64,000 bases of DNA from IMG/VR virus record IMGVR_UViG_3300047560_001569, positions 1-64,000 of that record; one strand, given 5' to 3'. A model generated the notes under the pieces. It did no database searches. It was not told where the DNA came from and saw only the letters and a list, made by a program, of their open reading frames with translations. This DNA is from a virus. The first letter of the stretch is position 1. The number at the start of each line of letters is the position of its first letter. The position numbers and the translations under genes were made by a program. Shown piece by piece: positions 17,025 through 26,672 of this stretch.

Positions 17025-18215
17025 TTATCCGCGGGTCTTATTGAAGTTGTTCTTACTAAATTCCGCACGATCGACAATTTTTGTCGGTCTATTGTTAATT
17101 GCAATCACGTGACCTTCTGGCTTCACCTTCTTATTGCCAACAGAGTGGCCATAATCGGTGTGAGAAGAGAACGAATGAGCTAATTGATCTTTAGCTGTCT
17201 GCAAACTGTGATGCATTCCCCATAGATGATTAAATACTTCTCTATGTGTTTCAACGTGGTTAATCATCTTTTCACCGGCAGCCATCTTATCTGCTTTACT
17301 GGCAGGAGTCTTTACTTTATCTGCTAGCTTTTGGTGTATCTCGCCCAAGTGAGAGTTATATCCTTTGGTTGATGGAGTATCCCCGGTACGTACAGTTTTA
17401 TTAATGTAAGTCTTCAAGTGCTCTGTGTGTGGTTCTAAATGATGATAACCACCAGCTTTTTCAATTGCATTGTGATGCTCTTCAGCCTTAGCCATGTGCT
17501 GTTTAAAGGTTGCTTGTTGTTCGGGCGTGTACTTACTCTTACCAATGTCATGCGTGACGTCCATCAGATGAACATCTTTATGACTTCCGAATCCTGCATG
17601 CCCCGTATTATACTGTGCTTTCATCTTTTCAAATGAAGGACCATGATATGCAGTATGGACGGCTACACCAATCTTCGAATCAGCTACCTTTTCAGCCTCA
17701 CCTGGTTTCTTGGTAGAATATGTGATAGTGTTTGGTGTGAAGTGGGCTTGTCCACCACGTATCTTAACATCACCATGTGGATTGGATTTACTTTGTACAC
17801 CACTGTGCATTACGTCGCCTTGGTATACTCCTTCTTTCGGAGTCACTTTTGGTAGATGTTTCAAAGCTGCTGATAATTTTGATACTAAACCAGGTGCATG
17901 ACCATGATTGGCTTCAATATCTTTTTCAGTATAATTTAATTTGGGATTCTTGTTGAATGCAGACTTGGAAGCGACAAAGAACTTACCTGTCTCAGGATGA
18001 TGTCCAAACACAATAGAAGGTGAACCATCGTACTTCGTCGTAACAGTTGCATTAGTTTGTTTACCAAGTAATGCATTGTGACCGGCCATCAATGTTTTCT
18101 TAGCATGTTGAAACCCAGCAGCACCAGCATTTATTGGATGGTCTTCTGCATGCTCTAAATGAGTCAGTTTATCCTCATTTGTAGATTCAATGATGTATGT
18201 CTGAAACTTTCTCAT
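17025..18215 (-). CDS. Nucleic-acid-ligase/nucleotidyltransferase-like protein
   Basis: The 396-residue protein starts MRKFQTYIIES like other proteins of this block. Residues 58-100 read VTTKYDGSPSIVFG, then KFFVASKSAFNK, and later GVYQGDVMHSG: these match the order of motif I (KxDGS, lysine adenylation), III and IIIa of the covalent nucleotidyltransferase superfamily (RNA and DNA ligases, capping enzymes). The rest is Lys/His-rich and helical. Activity is unproven; an RNA-ligase-like fold is inferred from these motifs only. It overlaps the upstream gene by four bases. Confidence 0.6.
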   Translation of the reverse strand: MRKFQTYIIESTNEDKLTHLEHAEDHPINAGAAGFQHAKKTLMAGHNALLGKQTNATVTTKYDGSPSIVFGHHPETGKFFVASKSAFNKNPKLNYTEKDIEANHGHAPGLVSKLSAALKHLPKVTPKEGVYQGDVMHSGVQSKSNPHGDVKIRGGQAHFTPNTITYSTKKPGEAEKVADSKIGVAVHTAYHGPSFEKMKAQYNTGHAGFGSHKDVHLMDVTHDIGKSKYTPEQQATFKQHMAKAEEHHNAIEKAGGYHHLEPHTEHLKTYINKTVRTGDTPSTKGYNSHLGEIHQKLADKVKTPASKADKMAAGEKMINHVETHREVFNHLWGMHHSLQTAKDQLAHSFSSHTDYGHSVGNKKVKPEGHVIAINNRPTKIVDRAEFSKNNFNKTRG

Positions 18216-19195
18216 GCCTTAGCCTTTAGAGTACCAAACTTAAAGTTTGCTTGTGGACTTAGGAAAGATCCGTGTGTAGTTCTATGCTCAGTCGTCGCAA
18301 TATGCTGTCCATGTTCATTATGGAAGTGTACCAAATTATTCTTTACAGTAGCATGCAGCGACTTAGCTGAGTTTATTGCTTTGACGTGTTCCATCTCATG
18401 GTGAGGCGTTGACGAACCGCCCTTCTCACCTTTGACATAGTGGTATGGTAAATCGGGGGTAGCTTTAAGAAAGTGTAGTAAGTGTTGCTGCTGTTGTGCA
18501 TGGGAAGCTGTATTAAATGCGGCAGCGTGAGCTGTAGCAGATTTACGTTGCGTTGTCTGATTGTGAGCTATAATTTCTGGATTCTTTTTGACTGCTTTAA
18601 TTTCTGCACTAGACTTACCAGTCAACCCAGCATTCTTTTTGCCACGAGTCCAGGTTGCAGATGTTTTCGTATTCATTCCGTGGCTGGCACTAATACGTTC
18701 AAAAGAACCAGCAGCATTATTAGATGCAGTACCACTTGTTGCCTTCAACGAGGCACCATGTAAGAAGTTCTTTTTACCTTTAGCGCCCTTAACGATTAGA
18801 TCATGGGGATTGCTTGGACGATCAACCTGACGTCCAATATGTGTATCAATTCCTTGATTTGTGTGATGGACTTGCTGGATGTGTTCCGGCTTGATACCTT
18901 CATGCTTTTGCAAGCTATTCAAATATGCTGAACCAGAAGCATGAGCTGCTTGAAGTGCTTTATGTGCTTTATCAGAGGGTAAAGAAGCGATTGCCGCATT
19001 GTGCTTCTTACGAAGAGCACCGATCGATGCTTGATATTCTCTATCTTTATTATGTTTGGCGGCACTATTATCGTGGATATGTAAAACTGTACCTGTCTCA
19101 TAAGCATCACCATATACTGTATTGTGCTTACTGTCCTCGATAATGAATTCTTCGTTGAGGAAGCTCTCGCTAATATAGCTCTTAAATTTTAACAT
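18212..19195 (-). CDS. Uncharacterised protein of the virion block
   Basis: A 327-residue His/Ala/Lys-rich protein with N-terminal MLKFKSYISESFLNEEF. A segment NPHDLIVKGAKGKKNFLHGA followed by SLKATSG resembles the spacing of PD-(D/E)XK nucleases, but Ser replaces the acidic residue of the second half. It forms a pair with the ligase-like gene downstream (ATGA-type overlap). Confidence 0.55.
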   Translation of the reverse strand: MLKFKSYISESFLNEEFIIEDSKHNTVYGDAYETGTVLHIHDNSAAKHNKDREYQASIGALRKKHNAAIASLPSDKAHKALQAAHASGSAYLNSLQKHEGIKPEHIQQVHHTNQGIDTHIGRQVDRPSNPHDLIVKGAKGKKNFLHGASLKATSGTASNNAAGSFERISASHGMNTKTSATWTRGKKNAGLTGKSSAEIKAVKKNPEIIAHNQTTQRKSATAHAAAFNTASHAQQQQHLLHFLKATPDLPYHYVKGEKGGSSTPHHEMEHVKAINSAKSLHATVKNNLVHFHNEHGQHIATTEHRTTHGSFLSPQANFKFGTLKAKA

Positions 19196-19244
19196 CGTTA
19201 CCCCTGTATGTTTTTAAATATCAGCAGGTATTTAGCTAAGTTGA

Positions 19245-19457
19245 TCACAGACGGAAAACCATAGCATTGTAGACCAATGGTTTATTTTCTCGGAAATGTT
19301 CTTCCAACATCTCAATGACATATGCTTCATCTTCCCTGCCTTTGACCTCTAGATCCTCTTTGGCAGCTTTGAGGAACTTGACTAGTGTCATTGCGTTAAT
19401 CTTATCCCCACCATCCATCGGTGCAATCTTACTACTGCTCACTCTCTGGTACATCAT
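19245..19457 (-). CDS. Hypothetical small protein
   Basis: Start taken at ATG 19457 (GGAG four bases upstream; a second ATG follows at once). The 70-residue helical, acidic product has no recognised domain. It overlaps the upstream gene by 26 bases. Confidence 0.6.
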   Translation of the reverse strand: MMYQRVSSSKIAPMDGGDKINAMTLVKFLKAAKEDLEVKGREDEAYVIEMLEEHFRENKPLVYNAMVFRL

Positions 19458-19695
19458 AATCTCCATAAACAACGTCTGTGAAAAACAGATGAGCATCTAT
19501 CTCACTATCAAAGTATCTCACAATACAACGAGTTGTAGCAACATTAAAAAGGATAAGATTAATTGTTTTGTTGTTTAGTACACTGAGCTGTACAACCCAG
19601 TCATGTATTTTGACCGGATCGAGAGAAACGAGGCGGAAGGTTTTAAGTGTCACGCTCTTTATCTGTTGTAGGAAAATGGTGTCCAAATGCTTCAC
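19432..19695 (-). CDS. Hypothetical protein
   Basis: An 87-residue reading from ATG 19695 overlaps the upstream gene by 53 bases; a GTG at about 19653, overlapping the upstream stop, is an equally good start and gives 73 residues (GTG-ACA-CTT). Beta-rich, no family recognised; contains VVQLSVLNNKTINLILF. Confidence 0.55.
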   Translation of the reverse strand: MKHLDTIFLQQIKSVTLKTFRLVSLDPVKIHDWVVQLSVLNNKTINLILFNVATTRCIVRYFDSEIDAHLFFTDVVYGDYDVPESEQ

Positions 19696-20137
19696 AAAAG
19701 CGAAGGTATAGACCTTTTTCTCTACCGTGGGCTTCTATTTCCCATGGTGAGTCCCAATAATCTAACGATTTAGGAACACGTATTCCCTTCCACGTGTTCA
19801 TATGTTCGTCAATTTCACCTAGTGCATATTGTTTCAAATGGACACATTCGTGCGCCAATGTCATTAATTTGTATCTTTGAGATGGGTTGTTTTGAACCTC
19901 AATCTCAAACTCACGAGCACGTTTTTGAGAGTTATATCCAGCAACACTACAATAACCATCAGCTCCTTCATCCAGCTTTTTACGGAATGTTAGATCGATT
20001 GCAATACTGTTAATAATTCTGCGAGGTAAAAGTTTATGAAGGTAGAAATCCACTGCATCTTCTATAAGAGCTATTTCACGCTTGGTTTTAATTCCAGATA
20101 TACCTATTTCCATATACCTCATTTTACAAGTTCTCAT
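19643..20137 (-). CDS. Zincin-like metalloprotease domain protein
   Basis: The 164-residue protein has the zinc signature HECVH at 96-100 (HExxH) and a downstream Glu candidate ligand in PWEIEAHGRE (131-140), the layout of SprT/ImmA-like minimal zincins. An intact catalytic Glu97 argues that it is active. Possible roles are processing of a host regulator or of virion proteins; the substrate is unknown. Start at ATG 20137 with AGG at a good distance. Confidence 0.7.
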   Translation of the reverse strand: MRTCKMRYMEIGISGIKTKREIALIEDAVDFYLHKLLPRRIINSIAIDLTFRKKLDEGADGYCSVAGYNSQKRAREFEIEVQNNPSQRYKLMTLAHECVHLKQYALGEIDEHMNTWKGIRVPKSLDYWDSPWEIEAHGREKGLYLRFCEAFGHHFPTTDKERDT

Positions 20138-20167
20138 ACTTACCTACGCGTTCAACTAATATAATAT

Positions 20168-20323
20168 CTACCCACTTCTATGTATATCATCTAAGAGTTC
20201 TCGAAGATCTTCCCAAACCTCTAAAGGTAATTCTAACAACATAGTTATACAAACAAGAAGTGATATACACAGTCTAATTGGAAATACTACAACCCAAGCT
20301 CCGAGTATGGTGAAGAAGTTCAA
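20168..20323 (-). CDS. Small membrane protein, TTG start
   Basis: A 51-residue ORF starting at TTG 20323, which overlaps the helicase stop in TTGA, with AAAGGA five bases upstream. It encodes one long hydrophobic segment (FFTILGAWVVVFP to LVCITMLL, residues 3-30) and an acidic amphipathic tail (EVWEDLRELLDDIH). The coupling pattern and tidy topology support a real gene; no family known. Confidence 0.55.
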   Translation of the reverse strand: MNFFTILGAWVVVFPIRLCISLLVCITMLLELPLEVWEDLRELLDDIHRSG

Positions 20324-21705
20324 TTGAATCCTTTAAACTTGTCTTTATCAAACTTACGTTCATTGACAAGTCGTTTACCAGTATCGGTATTATCGAACGC
20401 TGGACCATCGTCTATAATATCATTTTGAGCATGTTGTTCTACATCATACAACTTCATTTTAGCCCGATCGACCCCAATAACAAACTTACGGTTACTGCTC
20501 GGATCTGCATAACGGTTTTTCAGTTGCTTAACTAACATTTGGTTTAGGTCTTGGAGTTCGTCTGTTGAGATGAGGGCGAGCATGAAGTCTGCTGTTGCTG
20601 GGAGTCCAAACGATTCGCTCGTATCTTCGAGTCCAATGTCTGAACTTGAAAATCCAGAACGAGTAGTTTGAGTCGCACTGACAATCGGTACATCGCACTC
20701 GACCGCCAGACCACGTAACTCCTCCGCAATCGCCTTAATGTATGTGTAAGAGTTGACATTCGCACCATGTTTAATCCTTGATGAAGCACATATATTCAAA
20801 TAATCGATATAAATGATTTCAGGTTTAAAGTTGCGCTTTATCTTCAACTCATTTAATAAATGTCTAAAATTAGCTGAGCCAGCAGAAGACGTTGGGTATT
20901 CTTTAATAATCAACTTGCCTTTTGTATTATCCCTGACTCGTTCCATCCTTTTCTGATATACGTCCTTCGGCAAAAACTCAATCTCATCCAGAGTAATATT
21001 CATTAGGTTGGCATCAATACGTTCAGCAATACGCTCTTCTGCCATCTCCATAGTGATGTAGAGTACATTCTGCCCTTTTGTTAAATTGGCAGCAGCACAA
21101 TGGCACATAAACAACGACTTACCAACACCAGTACCAGCAAGTATAATGTTTAGCGTTTTAGTTGGCAATCCGCCCTTTGTTATTCGATTGAGATAATCGA
21201 GATCGAATGGTACTCGCTTTTCCTTTTTATGATAGAAGTCATACCGAGTATCAGAATCATCTAAGAAGTCGTGACCAATGTGTGTATCGAACGATACAGC
21301 TAATGCGTCAGATAGAATTTGCGGGATTGCACCTTTGTCGTTTTTACTCTTGCCATCCATAATACTAATGCTTTGGTATATCGCATTGAAGATAGCCTTA
21401 TCCTGACAAAACTTCTCCGTCTCGTCTAACAACCATTGTAAGTCAGTTTCAATATCCTCAATAGCATTAACTTGTTGCTGTAGTTTAACACATTCATCTT
21501 CATTAATAGAAGATACACTATCAATCTCAATCAATAGTGCTTGTTTTGAAGGCAGCTTATTATACTTGTTAACAAACTGTTCAATAATGCTATAAAGTAC
21601 TTTGTCTAGGCGATTTTGAAAGTATTCGGACTTTATAAACGGTAGTGCCTTTCTAGCATATTGCTCATTGCCAATCAGATTGGCGAAAATCACTTGTTCA
21701 ATCAT
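20320..21705 (-). CDS. 41: Replicative DNA helicase (T4 gp41-like)
   Basis: The 461-residue DnaB-family helicase has an N-terminal helical domain, Walker A GTGVGKS at 191-197, Walker B in IIYIDYLNIC and the sensor region SATQTTRSGFSS. It unwinds the fork hexamerically and activates the primase gp61. Start ATG 21705 overlaps the uvsX stop by four bases. Confidence 0.95.
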   Translation of the reverse strand: MIEQVIFANLIGNEQYARKALPFIKSEYFQNRLDKVLYSIIEQFVNKYNKLPSKQALLIEIDSVSSINEDECVKLQQQVNAIEDIETDLQWLLDETEKFCQDKAIFNAIYQSISIMDGKSKNDKGAIPQILSDALAVSFDTHIGHDFLDDSDTRYDFYHKKEKRVPFDLDYLNRITKGGLPTKTLNIILAGTGVGKSLFMCHCAAANLTKGQNVLYITMEMAEERIAERIDANLMNITLDEIEFLPKDVYQKRMERVRDNTKGKLIIKEYPTSSAGSANFRHLLNELKIKRNFKPEIIYIDYLNICASSRIKHGANVNSYTYIKAIAEELRGLAVECDVPIVSATQTTRSGFSSSDIGLEDTSESFGLPATADFMLALISTDELQDLNQMLVKQLKNRYADPSSNRKFVIGVDRAKMKLYDVEQHAQNDIIDDGPAFDNTDTGKRLVNERKFDKDKFKGFN

Positions 21706-22718
21706 ACAGACCCGTAACTATATTCCTTTTGTGCAGCTTCTTCTAACTTAGCCATTATTTCTGGTGTGTATACATCTTCTGGATGCTCGTTGATGTACTT
21801 ACCAAATACTTTACGTCCATCAGGCAACTCATATCGAGTAGATACTTTTTTAAAGATTTCATACTTCTCAGCTAAGTCTACTAGTCCGTAGTAGCGGTCG
21901 AGACCTTTGTCGTAAGTAAGTAACACTTCAACTCGTCCGTTCTCTTTTGAGAGACGAGACTTTGCCATGTTGATTTTAATGATGTTTCCGATAACTTCGG
22001 TGCCGTCTTTTTCTTTCCTTTTCGAGAGGAACGCAATAGTGCTGGCAGCGTACTTGAGTCCTGTACCTCCGCCCATTTCTTTTGTTGGGACATATGAACC
22101 GATTACCTCATAAACGTGGTTGGTAACTAACAAAGGCACTTTGACCCTTGCCAACTTAAGAGTGAGGACTCGGAACGCCGCTTTAATGACTTGAGATTTA
22201 GTCATATCACGAGTTTCCTTGCCCTCACCGATATCCTCAACCTCTTTCGTTGTAGAAAGAAGGCCGAGAGAATCCAAGACCATCATCATTGGTGGTCGTT
22301 TATCTTCTGCTGTCTTTTCATATGATTCTAACACCTTCATAGCATGAGTGCGGAACTTTTGTATTGTATCTGGCTCTGATATGATAACCCGCTTAGTATC
22401 AATACCGCGAGCTTCCATCATTCCTTTTGTGACTGCGGCTTCCGTGTCATAGTATACGCATCCGGCGTCTGGGTGGGCGTCGAGGAATGATTTGACGACC
22501 CCAAGTACGAAGTAAGTTTTACCAGTAGCGGACTCTCCTGCAAATGCAGTAACCTTATTATTAGGTACGCCACCATAGAGGCTACCTGAGAGAGCAGCAT
22601 TGAGGATGTAGCTACCAGTATCAATACAACCGCTAAACTCAGCACTGCCATTGCCGTCAGCGGCCAAAGTAGTATCTTCATCTTTCATCTCCTCAACCAA
22701 ATCTTTAAAAAAACTCAT
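21702..22718 (-). CDS. uvsX: RecA-like recombinase UvsX
   Basis: The 338-residue recombinase has Walker A GESATGKT at 61-68, Walker B MMMVLDSLG near 143-151 and the DNA-loop motif KEMGGGTGLKY. It forms filaments on ssDNA for strand exchange and recombination-dependent replication, loaded by UvsY (encoded at 55.9 kb). Slightly shorter than T4 UvsX. Confidence 0.95.
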   Translation of the reverse strand: MSFFKDLVEEMKDEDTTLAADGNGSAEFSGCIDTGSYILNAALSGSLYGGVPNNKVTAFAGESATGKTYFVLGVVKSFLDAHPDAGCVYYDTEAAVTKGMMEARGIDTKRVIISEPDTIQKFRTHAMKVLESYEKTAEDKRPPMMMVLDSLGLLSTTKEVEDIGEGKETRDMTKSQVIKAAFRVLTLKLARVKVPLLVTNHVYEVIGSYVPTKEMGGGTGLKYAASTIAFLSKRKEKDGTEVIGNIIKINMAKSRLSKENGRVEVLLTYDKGLDRYYGLVDLAEKYEIFKKVSTRYELPDGRKVFGKYINEHPEDVYTPEIMAKLEEAAQKEYSYGSV

Positions 22719-22897
22719 ATTTCCTCCGATTGCATTTGTCTAATATATTGGCCATACAGTCTGTTATATGCTTGTATGATTTTAACAGGTAATTCACAAT
22801 TATGCGATTGAAGCTCTTCTTCAATAGCAGATGCTAATGCGCGCGAGGCTTTAATTTCATCGAATGTGCCGCGTGGATGTACTTCGAAGTCTTCCAT
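22715..22897 (-). CDS. Conserved small protein upstream of uvsX
   Basis: A 60-residue acidic helical protein (MEDFEVHPRGTFDEIKASRA...) whose end overlaps the uvsX ATG. First gene after the promoter at 22917-22945. Similar short proteins precede uvsX in other aquatic T4-like phages (recollection); function unknown. Confidence 0.75.
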   Translation of the reverse strand: MEDFEVHPRGTFDEIKASRALASAIEEELQSHNCELPVKIIQAYNRLYGQYIRQMQSEEI

Positions 22898-22916
22898 AAT
22901 TCACTCCAATCATATT

Positions 22917-22945
22917 ACTATACTCGTTCATTAGAAAGTAATCAA
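22917..22945 (-). promoter_or_regulatory. Sigma70-like promoter for uvsX/41
   Basis: Minus-strand TTGATT (22945-22940), 17-base spacer, TATAGT (22922-22917), 20 bases before ATG 22897. The -35 lies in the 3' end of the preceding membrane-protein gene. Confidence 0.65.
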
Positions 22946-23845
22946 CGAGTCCTTATCTATTTCAATTTTATTATTACTCTTTCTCTGTCTACGTTTCTTT
23001 TCGTGTAACTTCTTCATTCTCTTCACACGAGTCTCTCTTAACAACCATTCAGGCATTTTTTGCTTGACTGATTTGGTTTTTGTTAATGTTGGTTGTACTG
23101 TACCACCACGTAGCGAATGGTTAGCAGCAACTAATAAGATAATTGCAAGTGGATCAAATACTACAACTAAAAGAATAATCACCCACCGTACAGCTTTATC
23201 TAATATTGTACTATCAGCATTCTCATAAAACAATTCAGCAATATACTTAATTGGTCCTACTTCTGCAACAACCTTCCGGACCTCTGCTGCAATGGGTGCA
23301 CGTTGCTCTTGTAGCGCAGTAATGTTGGCTTGTGATTTCGCGATCTCAGTAGCCATTTGAGTACGCTCTTTCTGCTGCGATCGACGTAGATATGCTGCCT
23401 TATTGGCACCCTTTTCATCTTCTGTGCGTAATAAAGTCTGATCGACAGCATCATCCATTTGTTTGATTGCTTTGCGATAAGCATCAATATTGTCCTTTTC
23501 AGTTTTTATCTTCTCATCAAATAGAGCTAGCTGATCTTGTACTTGGCTTGCTGGCACTCCTTGATCTACGTGTGCTTTCGATAAGAAGCCAAAAATGCCC
23601 ATACTTGTAACAAGCATCAATACTGCGATTGCTAATGTCAGATAATATTTAATGAATCGAGGTGCTGTATCCCAATTACGATACACCCACGATGTAGCTA
23701 CAACCTTAGCAAATTCTAACGTTGATGCCATCACCATTACAGGAATAGCAGCCGCGGCGAATAATACAACAAGACCGGCAATAGAATAATACGCAGCGAC
23801 AGCAGATAATGCTAACGCTACAAACAATACCAAATAATTCAACAT
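22931..23845 (-). CDS. Multipass membrane protein with central coiled coil
   Basis: The 304-residue protein has about four N-terminal transmembrane helices (1-95), a charged coiled coil (105-205) and another transmembrane pair (220-245), then a basic tail. The same topology occurs in a conserved protein located near polymerase genes in aquatic T4-like phages. It could anchor replication or infection complexes in the membrane; this is inference. Confidence 0.75.
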   Translation of the reverse strand: MLNYLVLFVALALSAVAAYYSIAGLVVLFAAAAIPVMVMASTLEFAKVVATSWVYRNWDTAPRFIKYYLTLAIAVLMLVTSMGIFGFLSKAHVDQGVPASQVQDQLALFDEKIKTEKDNIDAYRKAIKQMDDAVDQTLLRTEDEKGANKAAYLRRSQQKERTQMATEIAKSQANITALQEQRAPIAAEVRKVVAEVGPIKYIAELFYENADSTILDKAVRWVIILLVVVFDPLAIILLVAANHSLRGGTVQPTLTKTKSVKQKMPEWLLRETRVKRMKKLHEKKRRQRKSNNKIEIDKDSLITF

Positions 23846-23846
23846 A

Positions 23847-24143
23847 TCATGTATCCATTAATGTATCCACTTTGATAATAAAATCAGTCATCTTTTTATG
23901 ACGATCAGGCCAATAGATATAGGCCTTATCAGTATCCTTAGCCAAGTTCTTTAGTAATGGCATAATCATACCATACAAAGTGTTTAGTTTCTCTTCGTAC
24001 GTTTGGGATACTTGTTGTAACTCTTGACTCTGTTGTTGAACAGTAGCTTGAAGTTGTTGTTCCTTAGCCTTCAACTCTTGTTCGGATACAGCAGTGAATC
24101 CGAAATCAAAGTCTGCTAATTGTACTGGCTGTGTTGTCGCCAT
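23847..24143 (-). CDS. Coiled-coil small protein
   Basis: A 98-residue protein, Gln/Glu-rich coiled coil at 20-55 (EQQLQATVQQQSQELQQVSQ) and a conserved tail with KAYIYWPDRHKKM near 74-86. The tail block is known in T4-like phages near the polymerase gene. Function unknown. Confidence 0.7.
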   Translation of the reverse strand: MATTQPVQLADFDFGFTAVSEQELKAKEQQLQATVQQQSQELQQVSQTYEEKLNTLYGMIMPLLKNLAKDTDKAYIYWPDRHKKMTDFIIKVDTLMDT

Positions 24144-24152
24144 ATTTATTCC

Positions 24153-26672
24153 TTAGAAAAAGTCTGAGAGTGTCCTGCGTTTGCTTTCAATGCTCCAACC
24201 AATAGCATCCGTGATTGTCTTGATTGGTTCAACAAACGATTTATTAAATTGCATCTCACGATCGATATACTGCTCGATGTTCAACTCGGCTGGGATTGAT
24301 CCTGGTGCAGCAATGACAGTTGCAGTTGTGGGGTTAGGTGTCTTTAAATGACAAAACTTGATCTTCTCACCTTCACCTATTAAAGGATATTTATTAGCAA
24401 GTCCTCTCACCTTAAGAATATGATTGTATATCAACGCACCCTTAACGTGAATTGGAGTACTCTTACGATATATTGTTGATGGATCTATGTACTTGTGTAG
24501 TCCGCGGACACTTCTAGGAAAAGCAATATCTTCAAATGATAGTGTTGTATAATGCTCCTTAAAATTCTCAACGAACGACCGCAACTGTCCCTCATCACCA
24601 GCCATGATTACTTTCAATGCTTCTTTAATGTTATCTCGACAAGCACTCGGTGTAGAAGATCGTACTGCCTCAATACCAGATAACTTTAACTTCGGCTCAC
24701 TATACTGCACACCTTCGTTATTGTATACATTGAGAATGTATCTCTTCTTTGCAGTCCATATTCCTTTATCTGCAATTGCCTCTCGCTTCATCTTCATCTT
24801 CTGATCATATGCATTAACATAATCAGCAAGTTTTTGATATGTCTTATCAATAAATGGTTCAAATATCTTTTCACAAACATTATCGAGGTACTTAACAATC
24901 TGCTCTGTGTTCTTCCCTTTGCAAGTTTGCTCAACCAAGGTGCCCAACTTTAAATACATAGAGTCAGTGTCGCATGCGATAACATAATCAACCTTCTCGG
25001 TATTGAGTGTCTTACTGAGGAATTGGTTGATATGTATTTCCATCCAACGAATAGATAGCTGGCCAGACTTCGTAATCGATTCTGCGAGATTAGTATCGAA
25101 CCACCTAAAGTATACATTTGATAAGGCACCATAAGCACTGTTCAATTGAATCTTTTTGGCAAGCTGCATATTGTGGCAACGTGCAATCTCTTTTTCTAAT
25201 TCGTATGTGGGTGTTATCTCATATTGTTGCTTGGCTGCCAACATCTGCTTCTTATATCGAACCCGATCATTATACATCTTCAACATTAACGCTGGAAGAA
25301 ATCCTTGTCTATCTCGATCGAACATACATCCAGAAGCAGCAACAGCAACATTCTGACTAACCATCTTCTCACGTATATCAGAATCATTCAATGCTCCGTC
25401 TAAAATAGAATCGATAGAGAGACTCGGCAATTGACCAACCAACGTTTCGGGTGAAATGTTATACTGCATAATCAAATGAGGATATAGACTGTTCAAGTCA
25501 AAAGAACATACCCATTCATGCATTCCGACTTGAGGATCCTTTACATATGCACCAACAATCTGACCATCCTTTTCTTGCTTACTTGCAAACGGAATTGCAA
25601 CGCCCTGTTTGATTAGGTAGTTATGAATAATGATGTCCCACATACGAACAGACGTGAATGCATCGACGTAGTTTACTTTACCATCATATGCGATAGCAAA
25701 GATCTGCTCAATGAACTTTAACTTATCTTCTAGTTTATCTACAAGTATAACGTCATGGATGTTATAATCAATATATTTTTCATAGTCCTTCTCATAGAAC
25801 TCATGCATCGACTCATACTCAGAATAATCCAGCTTACGTTCGCCAAGTTCAATGAATGCAATATGGTCGAGCTTGAATGATTCCTGTTGTTGGAATGAGA
25901 ACTTCTTATATGCTTGAAGGTAGTCGATGATGCTGATTCCCAATGGAACATATACAGTATATTGTCTACCCATAATTTCAAGTTGACGCTCTTCGAGTAT
26001 GCCCCATGGCGACAATCTCTTTGCAGATTTCTCACCAAGCTGTCGACGTATGCGGTTGACAAGGTATGGAATATCAAAGAACTCAACATTCCAACCAGTC
26101 AACACATCAGGTGCATATTGTTTAGATTGCCATACAGTTAGGAACTTTTCAAGCATATCCTCTTCGCTCTTACATTTAAAGTAGCGAACAGAATCGTTTT
26201 TCGATGTGTAATCTCTCAACCCTAATACGACCGACTGACCGTCTTTACGAAGTGTGATAGCAGTTACTTTTTTATCAGCCTCGTCGATATCAGGAAAACC
26301 ACCATCCGTTGATACCTCAATATCAAGAGTAACAACGGCTATCTTTTTAGGGTCGTAGTCGATATCGCCTGGATAATTATCATTGATAAATGCATACTGG
26401 AAACTAGTAAGACCATACAGTCGTTTATTCGTTATCTCAGCAACATCCTTTATGTAATTGCGAGCATCACGTATTGTGTCAAATTCTTGCTTATATAAAG
26501 GCTCACCCTTCAATGTCTTGTAGGGTGTCTCAATTCCACGTTCTTTGTATGCTTTGTTCGGTTCAAACAAGTATGGTTGATATGGAATTGAGCGCTGGAT
26601 ACGCTCTCCATTTTCGTACCCTCTTAGTAAGATCTCGTCCCTATAGATTTGTACGTTGGTGTAGAAATTCAA
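24153..26672 (-). CDS. 43: DNA polymerase, B family (T4 gp43-like)
   Basis: The 839-residue polymerase has the 3'-5' exonuclease motif VVTLDIEVST (Asp/Glu) in the N-terminal third, polymerase motif A FDLNSLYPHL, motif B KIQLNSAYGALSN and motif C CDTDSMY. It replicates the phage genome with clamp gp45 and loader gp44/62. The start is a TTG (26672) inside TTGA with the upstream stop; the following residues match the usual gp43 N-terminus and no better ATG exists. A little shorter than T4 gp43 (898). Confidence 0.95.
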   Translation of the reverse strand: MNFYTNVQIYRDEILLRGYENGERIQRSIPYQPYLFEPNKAYKERGIETPYKTLKGEPLYKQEFDTIRDARNYIKDVAEITNKRLYGLTSFQYAFINDNYPGDIDYDPKKIAVVTLDIEVSTDGGFPDIDEADKKVTAITLRKDGQSVVLGLRDYTSKNDSVRYFKCKSEEDMLEKFLTVWQSKQYAPDVLTGWNVEFFDIPYLVNRIRRQLGEKSAKRLSPWGILEERQLEIMGRQYTVYVPLGISIIDYLQAYKKFSFQQQESFKLDHIAFIELGERKLDYSEYESMHEFYEKDYEKYIDYNIHDVILVDKLEDKLKFIEQIFAIAYDGKVNYVDAFTSVRMWDIIIHNYLIKQGVAIPFASKQEKDGQIVGAYVKDPQVGMHEWVCSFDLNSLYPHLIMQYNISPETLVGQLPSLSIDSILDGALNDSDIREKMVSQNVAVAASGCMFDRDRQGFLPALMLKMYNDRVRYKKQMLAAKQQYEITPTYELEKEIARCHNMQLAKKIQLNSAYGALSNVYFRWFDTNLAESITKSGQLSIRWMEIHINQFLSKTLNTEKVDYVIACDTDSMYLKLGTLVEQTCKGKNTEQIVKYLDNVCEKIFEPFIDKTYQKLADYVNAYDQKMKMKREAIADKGIWTAKKRYILNVYNNEGVQYSEPKLKLSGIEAVRSSTPSACRDNIKEALKVIMAGDEGQLRSFVENFKEHYTTLSFEDIAFPRSVRGLHKYIDPSTIYRKSTPIHVKGALIYNHILKVRGLANKYPLIGEGEKIKFCHLKTPNPTTATVIAAPGSIPAELNIEQYIDREMQFNKSFVEPIKTITDAIGWSIESKRRTLSDFF

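Noticed and set aside
24361-24420. TATAAATA-like octamers inside gene 43
   Set aside because: Partial match within coding sequence with no gene start downstream; treated as chance.
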